Positions 15,779 to 23,990 of a stretch of 56,648 nucleotides of DNA are shown piece by piece (the stretch's first letter is position 1; each line of letters begins with the position of its first letter). A program made the position numbers and the translations under genes. This DNA is from an uncultured Akkermansia sp. Its GTDB lineage: Bacteria; Verrucomicrobiota; Verrucomicrobiia; Verrucomicrobiales; Akkermansiaceae. Location: contig CANPYO010000005.1 of NCBI GenBank assembly GCA_947588645.1, positions 1 to 56,648 on the forward strand, in the 5' to 3' direction. A model generated the notes under the pieces. It searched no databases and was not told the origin of the DNA. It saw only the letters and a program-made list of their open reading frames with translations.

Positions 15779-16867
15779 ATGATACGCGAGCTGACTTTAT
15801 CAGGTGTGACGGCATTTCTACACGAGACGCACCTCGATTTCGCGGCAGGGATAAACGTGATTGTGGGTGGAAACGATACAGGAAAAAGCCACCTGATGCG
15901 CCTGATGTACGCGCTATGCCGCTGGATGGAGCGGAGTCCACGCCGCGATTTTCCGGAAAAATGGGCTGAAGAACACCGCCTGCGCCGCTACCTGCTGCAT
16001 TCCTTCGCCGCGCGACAGCTTTCCGCGCTCGTTTCCCGTCGCGCCAACACAGCCTCGGCCCGTGTTCATGCGTCCTTTAGAGGCTGCAAGGCACCGGACG
16101 GCTCTGCTGACATCTCCTTCTGTTTCGATTCCCGCAAGGATGAAAATCCGAACATTTCTTCCTTGCCTCAGCGTTTCCTGCAAGAGCGCGCTCTCTTTAT
16201 CCCGTCGCGTGATGTGCTCACGCTCTTTCCCTGCTATGTGCAAGTGGGCAAGCACTACCCTGATCTGCTGGACGGCGCCACTTGGGATCTCTGCCGTGCA
16301 CTGGAAGCGGAACCAAGCAAGGCTGAACATAGCGAGGCGCTGCAACGCGTACTCAAACTTATCCGCACCGTGCTGCAAGGCAAAATACAGCGTGGGGGAG
16401 GCTCACGTTTCTTGCTGCGCCGCGGCAAGGAGGAACCACTGGAGATGAGTCTCATCGCCGAGGGCTTCAAGCGCGTGGGTACGTTGGGTTTGCTGATTGA
16501 AAATGATGCGTTGCACGAGGGCGATACGCTTTTCTGGGATGAACCGGAAATGAATCTGAACACGACACAGCTTCCCATGCTCTGCGGCATCATGCTCAGC
16601 CTGTGCGAAGCCGGGGTGCAACTTATCATTACCACGCACAGTCTCTTTCTGCTGCGCGAGCTCATGATTCATTTGAACCGCAGTAGCTTCAGTTCTCTCC
16701 CTCGCCGCTTTATCGGCCTTCATGCAGGCACAGGACTTTTTGGCTCTGTGCAAGTACAGCAGGGTGAGAGTGCGGATGATTTGGGCCCTCTGGAAAGCTT
16801 GCGAGCCGAGATGGAACAAGCCGACCGTTACCTGAGCATGCCAACCCCTGCGCCCTATGCCGAGTGA
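15779..16867 (+). CDS. AAA15/AAA21-type (SMC/ABC-like) ATPase, candidate defence protein
   Basis: The 362-residue product begins IRELTLSGVTAFLHETHLDFAAGINVIVGGNDTGKS, the RecF/OLD-like arrangement with Walker A at residues 30-37. The ABC-like signature region is MSLIAEGFKRVGTL (about 223-236), Walker B is LFWDEPEMNL (251-260) and the switch His is in TTHS (286-288). There is no TOPRIM domain, unlike OLD or GajA. The insertion between Walker A and signature (about 45-220) is specific and unrecognised. The next gene overlaps by 11 nt and has a nuclease motif. Small ATPases of this type paired with a nuclease are typical of anti-phage systems (Septu, Gabija and PARIS are precedents). I cannot assign it to a named system. 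Confidence 0.85.
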   Translation: MIRELTLSGVTAFLHETHLDFAAGINVIVGGNDTGKSHLMRLMYALCRWMERSPRRDFPEKWAEEHRLRRYLLHSFAARQLSALVSRRANTASARVHASFRGCKAPDGSADISFCFDSRKDENPNISSLPQRFLQERALFIPSRDVLTLFPCYVQVGKHYPDLLDGATWDLCRALEAEPSKAEHSEALQRVLKLIRTVLQGKIQRGGGSRFLLRRGKEEPLEMSLIAEGFKRVGTLGLLIENDALHEGDTLFWDEPEMNLNTTQLPMLCGIMLSLCEAGVQLIITTHSLFLLRELMIHLNRSSFSSLPRRFIGLHAGTGLFGSVQVQQGESADDLGPLESLRAEMEQADRYLSMPTPAPYAE

Positions 16868-17633
16868 GCTCTACCAACCCGGCGTCTCCTGTGTGGAGGG
16901 TGTGTACCGTTTCCAATTTGACGCGGGCTATCTCGTCTGCCGCTCCGAATGTTCTCCTTTCTACTCCCGCCACGCGCAAAACTTCTGCAACAGTTGCAAG
17001 GAGATGGACTTTATGCTCTACCACCCGGGTAAAAAGGAACTCTGGCTCATCGAGGTGAAGGACTATCGCTTCAACGCCCGGCCCAAGGTGCAGGATTTGG
17101 TGGAAAAGCTCTGCCGTAAAGTGCGCGACTCCCTTTTCCTGCTGCGTACGGCAGCGCTCTGCGCCCCCGATGAGGAACCCGCGGAGGGTATTTCTCTGCG
17201 CGAAATGGCCCGTCTGAGTTTACAGGCCAAGCATATTCGCATTGCTTTCACAATTGAGCTGGGCGGCAGCGCCTTTTACCCGGCGAAAAGCTTGTTGGCG
17301 CACATACGTGACCTGCTTTACCGACAAATCCGCTTCATTGATCCACAAATGATCTGCTTGCCCATCACGGAATCCGGCGGCATCGGACCCTGGCGTATTT
17401 TCCCGGCCGGTAACGAACACTCGGCTCGCATCCAAAAGCGCATTGAGGAGGCTCGCCTCGCCCACGAACGCAAGCTAGAGGAATTACGCCGCAAGGCAGC
17501 TGCCGACCGAAAAGCAAGTCGCCGCAAGGATCATAAATCTCCCGCCATTCCTCTTTGGAAGCAGCGTGCCATGGAACGCGAAGGCGGCGTCAAACATCAC
17601 AAACGCAGGAATCGCAGCGGCTCGCCGTCATAG
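16857..17633 (+). CDS. PD-(D/E)XK-like nuclease partner of the ATPase
   Basis: The 258-residue product starts inside the ATPase gene (11-nt overlap). Residues 50-70 read MDFMLYHPGKKELWLIEVKDY, giving Asp51, then Glu66-x-Lys68 on a hydrophobic strand. This is the PD-(D/E)XK nuclease signature. Four cysteines before it (28, 32, 44, 47, with CNSCK) could bind a metal. The C-terminal third (about 190-258) is a long basic helix and tail (RIQKRIEEARLAHERKLEELRRK, then RKASRRKDHK), suited to nucleic-acid binding. No named family is recognised. Translational coupling to the ATPase suggests a complex in which nucleotide state gates cleavage, which is inference. The stop overlaps that of the convergent SGNH gene. 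Confidence 0.78.
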   Translation: MPSELYQPGVSCVEGVYRFQFDAGYLVCRSECSPFYSRHAQNFCNSCKEMDFMLYHPGKKELWLIEVKDYRFNARPKVQDLVEKLCRKVRDSLFLLRTAALCAPDEEPAEGISLREMARLSLQAKHIRIAFTIELGGSAFYPAKSLLAHIRDLLYRQIRFIDPQMICLPITESGGIGPWRIFPAGNEHSARIQKRIEEARLAHERKLEELRRKAAADRKASRRKDHKSPAIPLWKQRAMEREGGVKHHKRRNRSGSPS

Positions 17634-19313
17634 CCCCGCCCCCTTCTTTTCTTCCCGCTTCCCTCTCTTCCCTTTGTAAGGGACGTAGGAAGCCACAACG
17701 ACCGCCGGCACTTTGCGAATATGAGCGACTTCCTCCGTACTGAGCCTGCACTCCGGATGCGCGGCATAAAAGCGTGCCATATGCTCTTTCACGATGGGCA
17801 GGAGGTGTTCTGTAAGCTTCAAATAACCCTCTCTGGTAAAGTGAGCCGTGTCCTTGGTACGCAGTCGCACGTACTTTCCGTGAAAATCGCCAAACGCTTC
17901 AAAACGTCCCCATTCCCCGGAAAAGACATCATCTGCGAGCAGGGATGAAATGCCATGTTTTTCGCAAAATTCGCGCTGAGCTATCTGAGTTTCGTGCATG
18001 TGCCGGTAGCGCTGCTCACCCAACGCCGGCATCTGGATCCAAATGACATCAGCCCCGGCACTGCGCACAATTTTCACCATTTCCGCCATCTTTGCAGCAT
18101 ACGCATCCCTCCACCGCTGTCCGCCGATCGGTACCACTCCCTCTTCGGTTACTATCGGCTGTCTATCGTTCGCTCCGAAAAAGAAGATCACCATATCCGA
18201 CTTGTGTCGCCGTAATGTTTCGCGCAGCTGCATCGGCCAGTTGAAGAAGTCTGGACGACTCAATCCCGTAGAAACCCTCGCATTTATATAAAACTCCACC
18301 CCCTTGTACTCGCGCATGGATAAATGCATGATGGGCCCCAATCCTTCCATCATGGAATCCCCCACCATCTGGATGCGATAACGTATCGGTGGCAGCGTGC
18401 CGGGAGGAGGTATGGACGGCGCTGGTTCCCGCACGACAGGAGGCGCATCCTGCTTCTCTTCAGGCGTTTCCTGATGCACTCGCTCAGTCGGCGTCTCTTT
18501 TGTCAGACGTGGGGGAGCTTTCTTTCTCTGCCGTTTTTCCCTTGCTTCTCCTCTTTCAGCAGCGGCAATCTGTGACATCTTGTGACTTTTGTGCGACGGC
18601 ATCTCCCGGTGATGCGTGTCCTCATGCCGCACTTCCGCAATTTTCAGCGCTTGGTTGGACACGCGAGTCCCCCCTTGGGGGCTGTCGGTACGCGCGTCAG
18701 ATTGTTCTCCCAGCGCGCTCTCCAGCACATCCTTCATGCTCAGAGTACCCGGCGGCGCGCTGATTGCCAAGGTCCGAGTTTCGTTCTCGCCTTTCGGTTC
18801 AATCCAACGCTTGGACTGGAAAGTCCGGGCAGGCATTTTCGGAACGAGTCGTGATACCTCGGGCTTGACCAATGTTGGAGGCGCGTGTTTCTCTGTTGTG
18901 CTGAGCGCCGGTGTGTTTGGCAGTTTCGCAGCCACCGTGGGTCGCGCCGGCGTTTCATTCTGCAGGTTCTCCAAGTCATCCTGTTCCGACTCTGAAGCCG
19001 TTGCCATTGCTTCCGCCGGTTCCCCATCACGATCTTCTTCCCCCTTTGCCAGCGTCATTTCAAATTCGCGCGCCACATCATCCGCAAATGCTCTTTCCTC
19101 GCCATCCAACCATTCCAGCCCCGCCATACTGCCGAGCTTTTGCAGCATCTGGGGCACATCCCGGGCCGAGCTATGCAGTGCCATGGAGGCCAGCTGCTCC
19201 TGCAGCCAATGCGCGCAGGAATCGGCGTTCTGCAACAGCAACGCCATCCCGGCACATACTGCGGCGCCGCACGTGGTGAAGCTTTTAGGTGGCTTGGGAA
19301 AAGAGAATGACAT
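17628..19313 (-). CDS. DUF459-like SGNH hydrolase with long low-complexity linker (A)
   Basis: The 561-residue product has an N-terminal membrane anchor or signal segment (about residues 11-30, FTTCGAAVCAGMALLLQN). A Glu-, Pro-, Lys-rich low-complexity linker follows (about 90-310). The C-terminal SGNH domain shows block I GDSMMEG with Ser320, block III GAND (380-383) and the late Asp488-x-x-His491 in KDTAHFT. Proteins of this type pair with MBOAT acyltransferases and move or remove O-acetyl groups on exported polysaccharides (AlgX/AlgJ and PatB are analogues). It is the last gene of the MBOAT operon and a clear paralogue of the 587-residue protein two genes upstream, down to the N-terminal TTCGAAVCAGMALL / TLCGAAACAAMALL segment. 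Confidence 0.85.
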   Translation of the reverse strand: MSFSFPKPPKSFTTCGAAVCAGMALLLQNADSCAHWLQEQLASMALHSSARDVPQMLQKLGSMAGLEWLDGEERAFADDVAREFEMTLAKGEEDRDGEPAEAMATASESEQDDLENLQNETPARPTVAAKLPNTPALSTTEKHAPPTLVKPEVSRLVPKMPARTFQSKRWIEPKGENETRTLAISAPPGTLSMKDVLESALGEQSDARTDSPQGGTRVSNQALKIAEVRHEDTHHREMPSHKSHKMSQIAAAERGEAREKRQRKKAPPRLTKETPTERVHQETPEEKQDAPPVVREPAPSIPPPGTLPPIRYRIQMVGDSMMEGLGPIMHLSMREYKGVEFYINARVSTGLSRPDFFNWPMQLRETLRRHKSDMVIFFFGANDRQPIVTEEGVVPIGGQRWRDAYAAKMAEMVKIVRSAGADVIWIQMPALGEQRYRHMHETQIAQREFCEKHGISSLLADDVFSGEWGRFEAFGDFHGKYVRLRTKDTAHFTREGYLKLTEHLLPIVKEHMARFYAAHPECRLSTEEVAHIRKVPAVVVASYVPYKGKRGKREEKKGAGL

Positions 19314-19345
19314 CAGTGTTGTGTAATGTGAACGATCATAGCCGG

Positions 19346-20239
19346 TTATTGACGGTGTACGGAGTCTTGGCGGCGGCGAGGGCTATCTGTCGTTCTCCCC
19401 CGGTAGCTACGGTCGTTTCCTGCACGTATGGTAATGCCTCGCACTGAGCCGCGGCCGGTGATACTACGGTTGCCGCGCGTGGGTGCAGTGGCCGGGGCGT
19501 ATCCCATCACTAGGCTGCTTAAACCGGGCAGTAGTCGCTTCATCACGATCCGATTTCCCTCCGCCGTGATGTGTACGCCATCTGGGGTGCGTATCGGCAC
19601 CATGCTGCCGTCGGGCATCCGAGCCTGCTGGCAATATCTTCCTTCCCTATCCGCAAGCGATGCACGCGTGTCAATAAAGGGAATCTTGGCTCTCTGACAA
19701 ACACGTTGCATAAGCTTGTTAATCACGGCAAGCTTCGCATCCGTTTTCGCATCACTCACCACGGGCGGTCCCATGAGCACGAACCTCGCTCCATGGCTCA
19801 GACTCAGCCGAGCGACCTCTGCTATTTTTCCATGGTAGGCGGCCAACCAGGTCTTGCTGCCCACCTCCCCCGCACTCGGCATCCCGTATATGGGTTGTGA
19901 ATCATTTGTCCCCACCCACATGACGACCACCTGAGGTTTGTCACTGAGCAAATGTTCTTCCAACACGCGCGGCCAGTTGTAAAAATCGGCGCGTGCAAGG
20001 CCGGAGGATGATTTACCGATGGGAATGAACGTGAGATTGCTGTAACCGCTCAGCTCCGTGCGCATTTGGGGTCCGAGGCTCACCATGAGCGAGTCCCCGG
20101 CCATAAGCACTTTCTGTTCGCGCGGCAACTTCCCTTTGCCGCCCGGTTTCAGTCCCCATTCCCCGGCTTGTAGCATGCTCGTGACGCATACTACCGCCAT
20201 CCACATCCATTTGAATGCCCTCTGTACGACTTGTTTCAC
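19346..20239 (-). CDS. DUF459-like SGNH hydrolase, short form (B)
   Basis: The 297-residue product has a signal peptide (about residues 1-25, ending LQAGEW) and then the SGNH domain directly: GDSLMVSLG with Ser50, GTND at 110-113, and Asp220-x-x-His223 in TPDGVHIT. The C-terminal 50 residues are Arg/Thr-rich and probably disordered. It lacks the long linker of its two paralogues, so it is probably a soluble periplasmic form. Its start overlaps the stop of the 587-residue paralogue by 4 nt, showing translational coupling in the O-acylation operon. Confidence 0.86.
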   Translation of the reverse strand: MKQVVQRAFKWMWMAVVCVTSMLQAGEWGLKPGGKGKLPREQKVLMAGDSLMVSLGPQMRTELSGYSNLTFIPIGKSSSGLARADFYNWPRVLEEHLLSDKPQVVVMWVGTNDSQPIYGMPSAGEVGSKTWLAAYHGKIAEVARLSLSHGARFVLMGPPVVSDAKTDAKLAVINKLMQRVCQRAKIPFIDTRASLADREGRYCQQARMPDGSMVPIRTPDGVHITAEGNRIVMKRLLPGLSSLVMGYAPATAPTRGNRSITGRGSVRGITIRAGNDRSYRGRTTDSPRRRQDSVHRQ

Positions 20240-21999
20240 TGCTGGCCTTCATTTGCTGCCGGTTGAGCCGTAGCTGCTGCGTCGCGCTTTTTCTTGGACC
20301 TCGGGCGGATATATTGGCTGGTGTATACAGCCGGTACGCGGTGAATGCGAGCCACTTCCTCCGCACTTAACCAGCGTTCCGGATGCCGGGCGTAAAAAGC
20401 AGACAAACGTTGCTCCACAATAGGTAGAAGATGCTCGACCAGCTTCAGATATCCCTGCTTGGTGAAGTGAGCCTGATCTTTGGTGCGCAGGCGTGTGTAG
20501 CTCCCGTTGAAATCGCCGTATGGCTCAAAACGCCCCCACTCGCCGGAGAGAAACGGATCGGTGCGCAGAGTTGTGATACCGTTGCTTTCACAGTACGCTC
20601 GTTGGGCGATCTGCGTTTGGTGCAACAGCTTGTTGTAGGTTCCGCCTACCGCCGGTAATTCTACCCAGATGACATCAGCTCCCACACTGCGAGCTATACT
20701 CACCATCTCGTCCATTTTTGCGGCGTACGCATTCCGCCAGGCTTCCCCGCCGGTTGGCACAAGCCCGTGCTTCTGGCGAATGGGCATTCCATCATTCGCA
20801 CCGATGAGAAAGATAACGAGATCCGGAGCATAGCGGTGTACCACGCTGCTCATATGCTGGGGCCAGTTGAAATAATCTGGTCGGCATAAGCCGGTGGAAT
20901 ACTTGGCGCTGATAATGAACTCCAGTCCCCGACGATTGCGCATGACCCGGTGTATCACGGGTCCCAACCCTTCCATGAGAGAATCACCCAGCAACAAAAT
21001 TCGGCAACGCATGGGCGGGGTCTCACCGGGAGATGTCGGAGGCGCCGGTGGCTGCTGTGTGGTATGTTGCACCTGTTGTTGCCCTGCGTGTGTGGCTGCC
21101 GTCTGCTGCTGCAGAGGCTGCAGCTGCGTGACATTTCCCATGGCAGCTATACGCAACGGTTCTTTTTTCAGCCTTGCTGCCGGAGGAAAGGCAGACGCAG
21201 TAAGCCGCGCCATCCTTCGACTCACGCTGTGTCGAATATCTTGGCGCCGTGTGTGCTGAGTTGCATGTTTTTCTGCGGCGGTCTGCTGTTTCTGCCCCGG
21301 CGAGGAACGGCCGTGTTCCGGGGTAGCTGCGCGTCTGCCGCCGCCACTCCCCAACGCATACTCCAACGCGTCCACCATGCTCGGGAGTCCCTGCGGTGCG
21401 CCGCTCGTCATTCTCTGCATATTCCACCCATGCTCCGTTTCGCTAGGAAGCTGCTTAAGAAAAGGCGGCAAGTCTGCTACGAACTCAACCGTCGATTTTT
21501 TCCAAAGAGGGGTGTCGGTGGTGTCCACCGGAACTGCAGCCGGAGTTGTCTGAGCTTCACCGGACGACACCGTTTGAACTGATGCCTCCTCAGTGTGTTT
21601 CTCCGCTACCGGAGAACCGGACAGCTCACTCCGTTGCTCCGGCAGGCTTACGATTTCATCCAAAATGACCTCTTCCTCCTCCAGACTCATTTCTTCCTGA
21701 GAGGAGGGACTATAGATGTTCTGTACTCCCTCTGCTAGCGGCATCACCAACGCTTCGGATACCTTGTCCGCAAACTGTTTTTCAGCGAGATCCAACTTTT
21801 CCAGTCGCACCACGTTACCAAATTGCTGCAGTGCTTGTGGCGCTTCTTGCGCCAGTCCGGTGAAGGAGGCGGCAAACAGGTGTTCCTCAAGCCAAAGGGC
21901 GCATGAGTTGGTATGCTGTATGAGCAGCGCCATTGCCGCACATGCTGCCGCTCCACATAGGGTGAAGCTATTCGATAATTTGGGAAGGGAGGAGAACAT
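20236..21999 (-). CDS. DUF459-like SGNH hydrolase with long low-complexity linker (C)
   Basis: The start is placed at the ATG at 21999, whose A is shared with the TAA stop of the MBOAT gene. The longer open frame up to 22425 lies inside the MBOAT gene and gives Gly/Arg/Val-rich shadow sequence. The 587-residue product has an N-terminal anchor (about residues 12-28), an acidic then Gln-, Thr-, Pro-rich linker (about 95-330), and a C-terminal SGNH domain. That domain has GDSLMEG (Ser340), IGAND (to 403) and a KDQAHFT segment with the catalytic Asp and His. It probably acts with the MBOAT partner in polysaccharide O-acylation. Confidence 0.87.
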   Translation of the reverse strand: MFSSLPKLSNSFTLCGAAACAAMALLIQHTNSCALWLEEHLFAASFTGLAQEAPQALQQFGNVVRLEKLDLAEKQFADKVSEALVMPLAEGVQNIYSPSSQEEMSLEEEEVILDEIVSLPEQRSELSGSPVAEKHTEEASVQTVSSGEAQTTPAAVPVDTTDTPLWKKSTVEFVADLPPFLKQLPSETEHGWNMQRMTSGAPQGLPSMVDALEYALGSGGGRRAATPEHGRSSPGQKQQTAAEKHATQHTRRQDIRHSVSRRMARLTASAFPPAARLKKEPLRIAAMGNVTQLQPLQQQTAATHAGQQQVQHTTQQPPAPPTSPGETPPMRCRILLLGDSLMEGLGPVIHRVMRNRRGLEFIISAKYSTGLCRPDYFNWPQHMSSVVHRYAPDLVIFLIGANDGMPIRQKHGLVPTGGEAWRNAYAAKMDEMVSIARSVGADVIWVELPAVGGTYNKLLHQTQIAQRAYCESNGITTLRTDPFLSGEWGRFEPYGDFNGSYTRLRTKDQAHFTKQGYLKLVEHLLPIVEQRLSAFYARHPERWLSAEEVARIHRVPAVYTSQYIRPRSKKKRDAAATAQPAANEGQQ

Positions 22000-23417
22000 T
22001 AGAAGCGCATGTAAATGAAGGGCAGGATGCCATCCGGTCCAAGATTCATGATGAGCGCCACCACCAGCCCTGCCACTACGCCCTGGACAGCCCAAGGCAA
22101 GACACTCATTCCTCGCACTGTCCAGCGATACAACTTTGTGCCGCAAAACGACAACAACACACCCCACACTGTTGCAATCAGAACGGCCAACGGGAACCCC
22201 GCCCCCTCCGGCACCCAGTCCACCACTCGCTGAATGACTGCCAACGCTTCTTCCAGCGTTTCCGCGCGGAAAAATACCCACAACAACGCTACCACATGCA
22301 TCGTCACCACCCAGCTTACGACGTTGCCAAGTCCACGCAGCGCGTGGTTGCGTATCTGCCACCCGGCGCTCAGTCGGTGCCACGCGTGCACCACCGCCAG
22401 TCCCGCGCCGTGCAATGTACCCCACACCAGAAAGCCCAGCGAACTTCCGTGCCAGAGGCCGCCAATGATCATAGTAATCATCAGGTTCACGTAACGGTTA
22501 CCCTTGCGGTTCCCGCCCAGTGGGATGTATAAGTAGTCACGCAACCAGGTGGACAGACTGATGTGCCAGCGGTGCCAAAACTCTTGCAAATTGAGCGAGC
22601 GGTACGGTTCATCAAAGTTTTTGGGGATATGGAAACCCATGAGCTGAGCCATGCCCATGGCGATATTGGTATAACCCGAAAAATCGCAATATATTTGCAC
22701 ACTGTAAGCGTACACCGCCATGAGCGCCGCCGCCGAACTGTATTCATCCGGCGCGGCAAACACGCCATCCACCAAATGGCTCTGCAAATATGTGGCCATC
22801 ACTACTTTCTTAAAAAGTCCACTCAATATGAGCACGATCCCTTCCGGAAAGTCTTCTTCTCCTGCAAAACTGGTCCGCAGTTGCGGGAAAAAAGTGCTCT
22901 CGCGCATAATGGGACCGCTCATCACAGTGGGGAAAAAAGAGAGAAAACACAGCACCTGTGCGTAGCTGCGCGGCGCCAGCCCTTCCTCTCGATAGTGATC
23001 AATGGTGTAAGAGAGTCCCTGAAAACTGTAAAATGAAAGCCCAATCGGCAGTACCCATGATGCCAAATATGGGTTAATCAACCACTGCGCACCGGGGCCT
23101 ATCTGTTCTACCAACCACAGCGCTGACGTTTCGTAATACTTGAAGAAAGCCAGTATGAACACATGCGCCGCCACCGTTGCGCTCACCAACATCAGCCTCT
23201 TACGCCTCCCTTTCCTCTCCATTGCTCGCACACAGCCCCAGTTGATGAGAGCGATGAAAAACAAAAATGGCAGGTTTCCCACTCCTGCCGAAGCATAAAA
23301 AAGGAGATTCGCTGCCAGCAAAAACCACGTATAAACTTTGTAGTGCCTCCTCAGTCCCCAACCGATGCATAAAACAGGCAGAAAAAAGATCACGAAGCTT
23401 GTTGTAACAAAGTTCAC
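21999..23417 (-). CDS. MBOAT-family O-acyltransferase (AlgI/PatA-like)
   Basis: The 472-residue polytopic inner-membrane protein has the AlgI-type signatures: PIGLSFYSFQGLSYTIDHYR (about residues 124-143), FFPTVMSGPI, YSVQIYCDFSGYTNIAMG (about 238-255), NLQEFWHRWHISLSTWLRDYLYIPLGG (about 276-302), and the catalytic His323 in GGLWHGSS. AlgI and PatA pass acetyl groups across the membrane for transfer to alginate or peptidoglycan by SGNH partners. Here three such partners follow in the same operon. The start codon is GTG. No alginate or cellulose synthase gene is in the window, so the acceptor polymer is unknown. Confidence 0.93.
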   Translation of the reverse strand: MNFVTTSFVIFFLPVLCIGWGLRRHYKVYTWFLLAANLLFYASAGVGNLPFLFFIALINWGCVRAMERKGRRKRLMLVSATVAAHVFILAFFKYYETSALWLVEQIGPGAQWLINPYLASWVLPIGLSFYSFQGLSYTIDHYREEGLAPRSYAQVLCFLSFFPTVMSGPIMRESTFFPQLRTSFAGEEDFPEGIVLILSGLFKKVVMATYLQSHLVDGVFAAPDEYSSAAALMAVYAYSVQIYCDFSGYTNIAMGMAQLMGFHIPKNFDEPYRSLNLQEFWHRWHISLSTWLRDYLYIPLGGNRKGNRYVNLMITMIIGGLWHGSSLGFLVWGTLHGAGLAVVHAWHRLSAGWQIRNHALRGLGNVVSWVVTMHVVALLWVFFRAETLEEALAVIQRVVDWVPEGAGFPLAVLIATVWGVLLSFCGTKLYRWTVRGMSVLPWAVQGVVAGLVVALIMNLGPDGILPFIYMRF

Positions 23418-23436
23418 GGTAATGCAGTTCGCGCCT

Positions 23437-23465
23437 GTTCTATCACGTTTTCGTTAGGAAAGCAA
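23437..23465 (-). promoter_or_regulatory. MBOAT operon promoter
   Basis: On the minus strand TTGCTT (23460-23465), a 17-nt spacer and TAGAAC (23437-23442) predict a leader of about 12 nt before the GTG start. The 28-bp palindrome lies 21 nt upstream of the -35 box, the same distance as at fabH. Confidence 0.58.
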
Positions 23466-23486
23466 GAAAAAGCCTCCGCCCGTCAG

Positions 23487-23514
23487 GGCAAACGCATTAG
23501 AAAATGCGTTTGCC
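23487..23514. repeat. 28-bp palindrome (family D) upstream of MBOAT promoter
   Basis: This copy, GGCAAACGCATT-N4-AATGCGTTTGCC, is identical to those at 13319 and 45117. A tract of heptamers (cgattta) follows directly. Confidence 0.87.
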
Positions 23515-23973
23515 TATTTACGATTTACGATTTACGATTTACGATTTACGATTTACGATTTACGATTTACGATTTATTAATAATGTGCGCGTTGCGCAGA
23601 TTTTTCGGATCATCAATGTATGCTGAGATCCCTTTAGAGCCATCATCATGATAACCGCTTGTTGTCACGATTTTTGATACGTATAAACAGTGATATCAGT
23701 CAATAAGGGCATTTCCTCTGTCGATTGATTTCTCTCAAATGCGTTTGCCTATTTACGATGTACGATGTACGATTTACGATTTACGATTTACGATTTATTA
23801 ATAATGTGCGCGTTGCGCAGATTTTTCGGATCATCAATGTATGCTGAGATCCCTTTAGAGCCATCATCATGATAACCGCTTGTTGTCACGATTTTTGATA
23901 CGTATAAACTACAATATCAGCCAATAAGAGCATGTTCTCCACTGAGGAACCTCTCTCAAATGCGTTTGCCCTA
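23515..23973. repeat. Two tandem copies of family E element with heptamer tracts
   Basis: Two near-identical ~175-bp cores (about 23575-23750 and 23795-23971) are each preceded by a run of the 7-bp unit cgattta and end with ctcaaatgcgtttgcc. The repeat periods are 236 and 220 bp, and the difference comes mainly from heptamer number. Each core contains the short hairpin TGCGCGTTGCGCA and a CATCATCATGATG palindrome. Copies also lie at 29868-30041 (inverted) and 45260-45437. No ORF is conserved across copies. A non-autonomous mobile element or a structured RNA are both possible. Confidence 0.85.
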
Positions 23974-23990
23974 GGTGAGGAGTTACGATA

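Noticed and set aside
22000..22425. Upstream extension of the 587-residue SGNH protein to 729 residues
   Set aside because: The extension lies entirely inside the MBOAT gene in another frame and reads as Gly/Arg/Val-rich shadow. The ATG at 21999 overlaps the MBOAT stop by one base, as expected for coupled genes.
23515..23800. Possible CRISPR-like array from the regular heptamers
   Set aside because: The repeats are contiguous 7-bp units without spacers, and no cas gene is in the window. The larger repeats are contiguous or dispersed, not spacer-separated.
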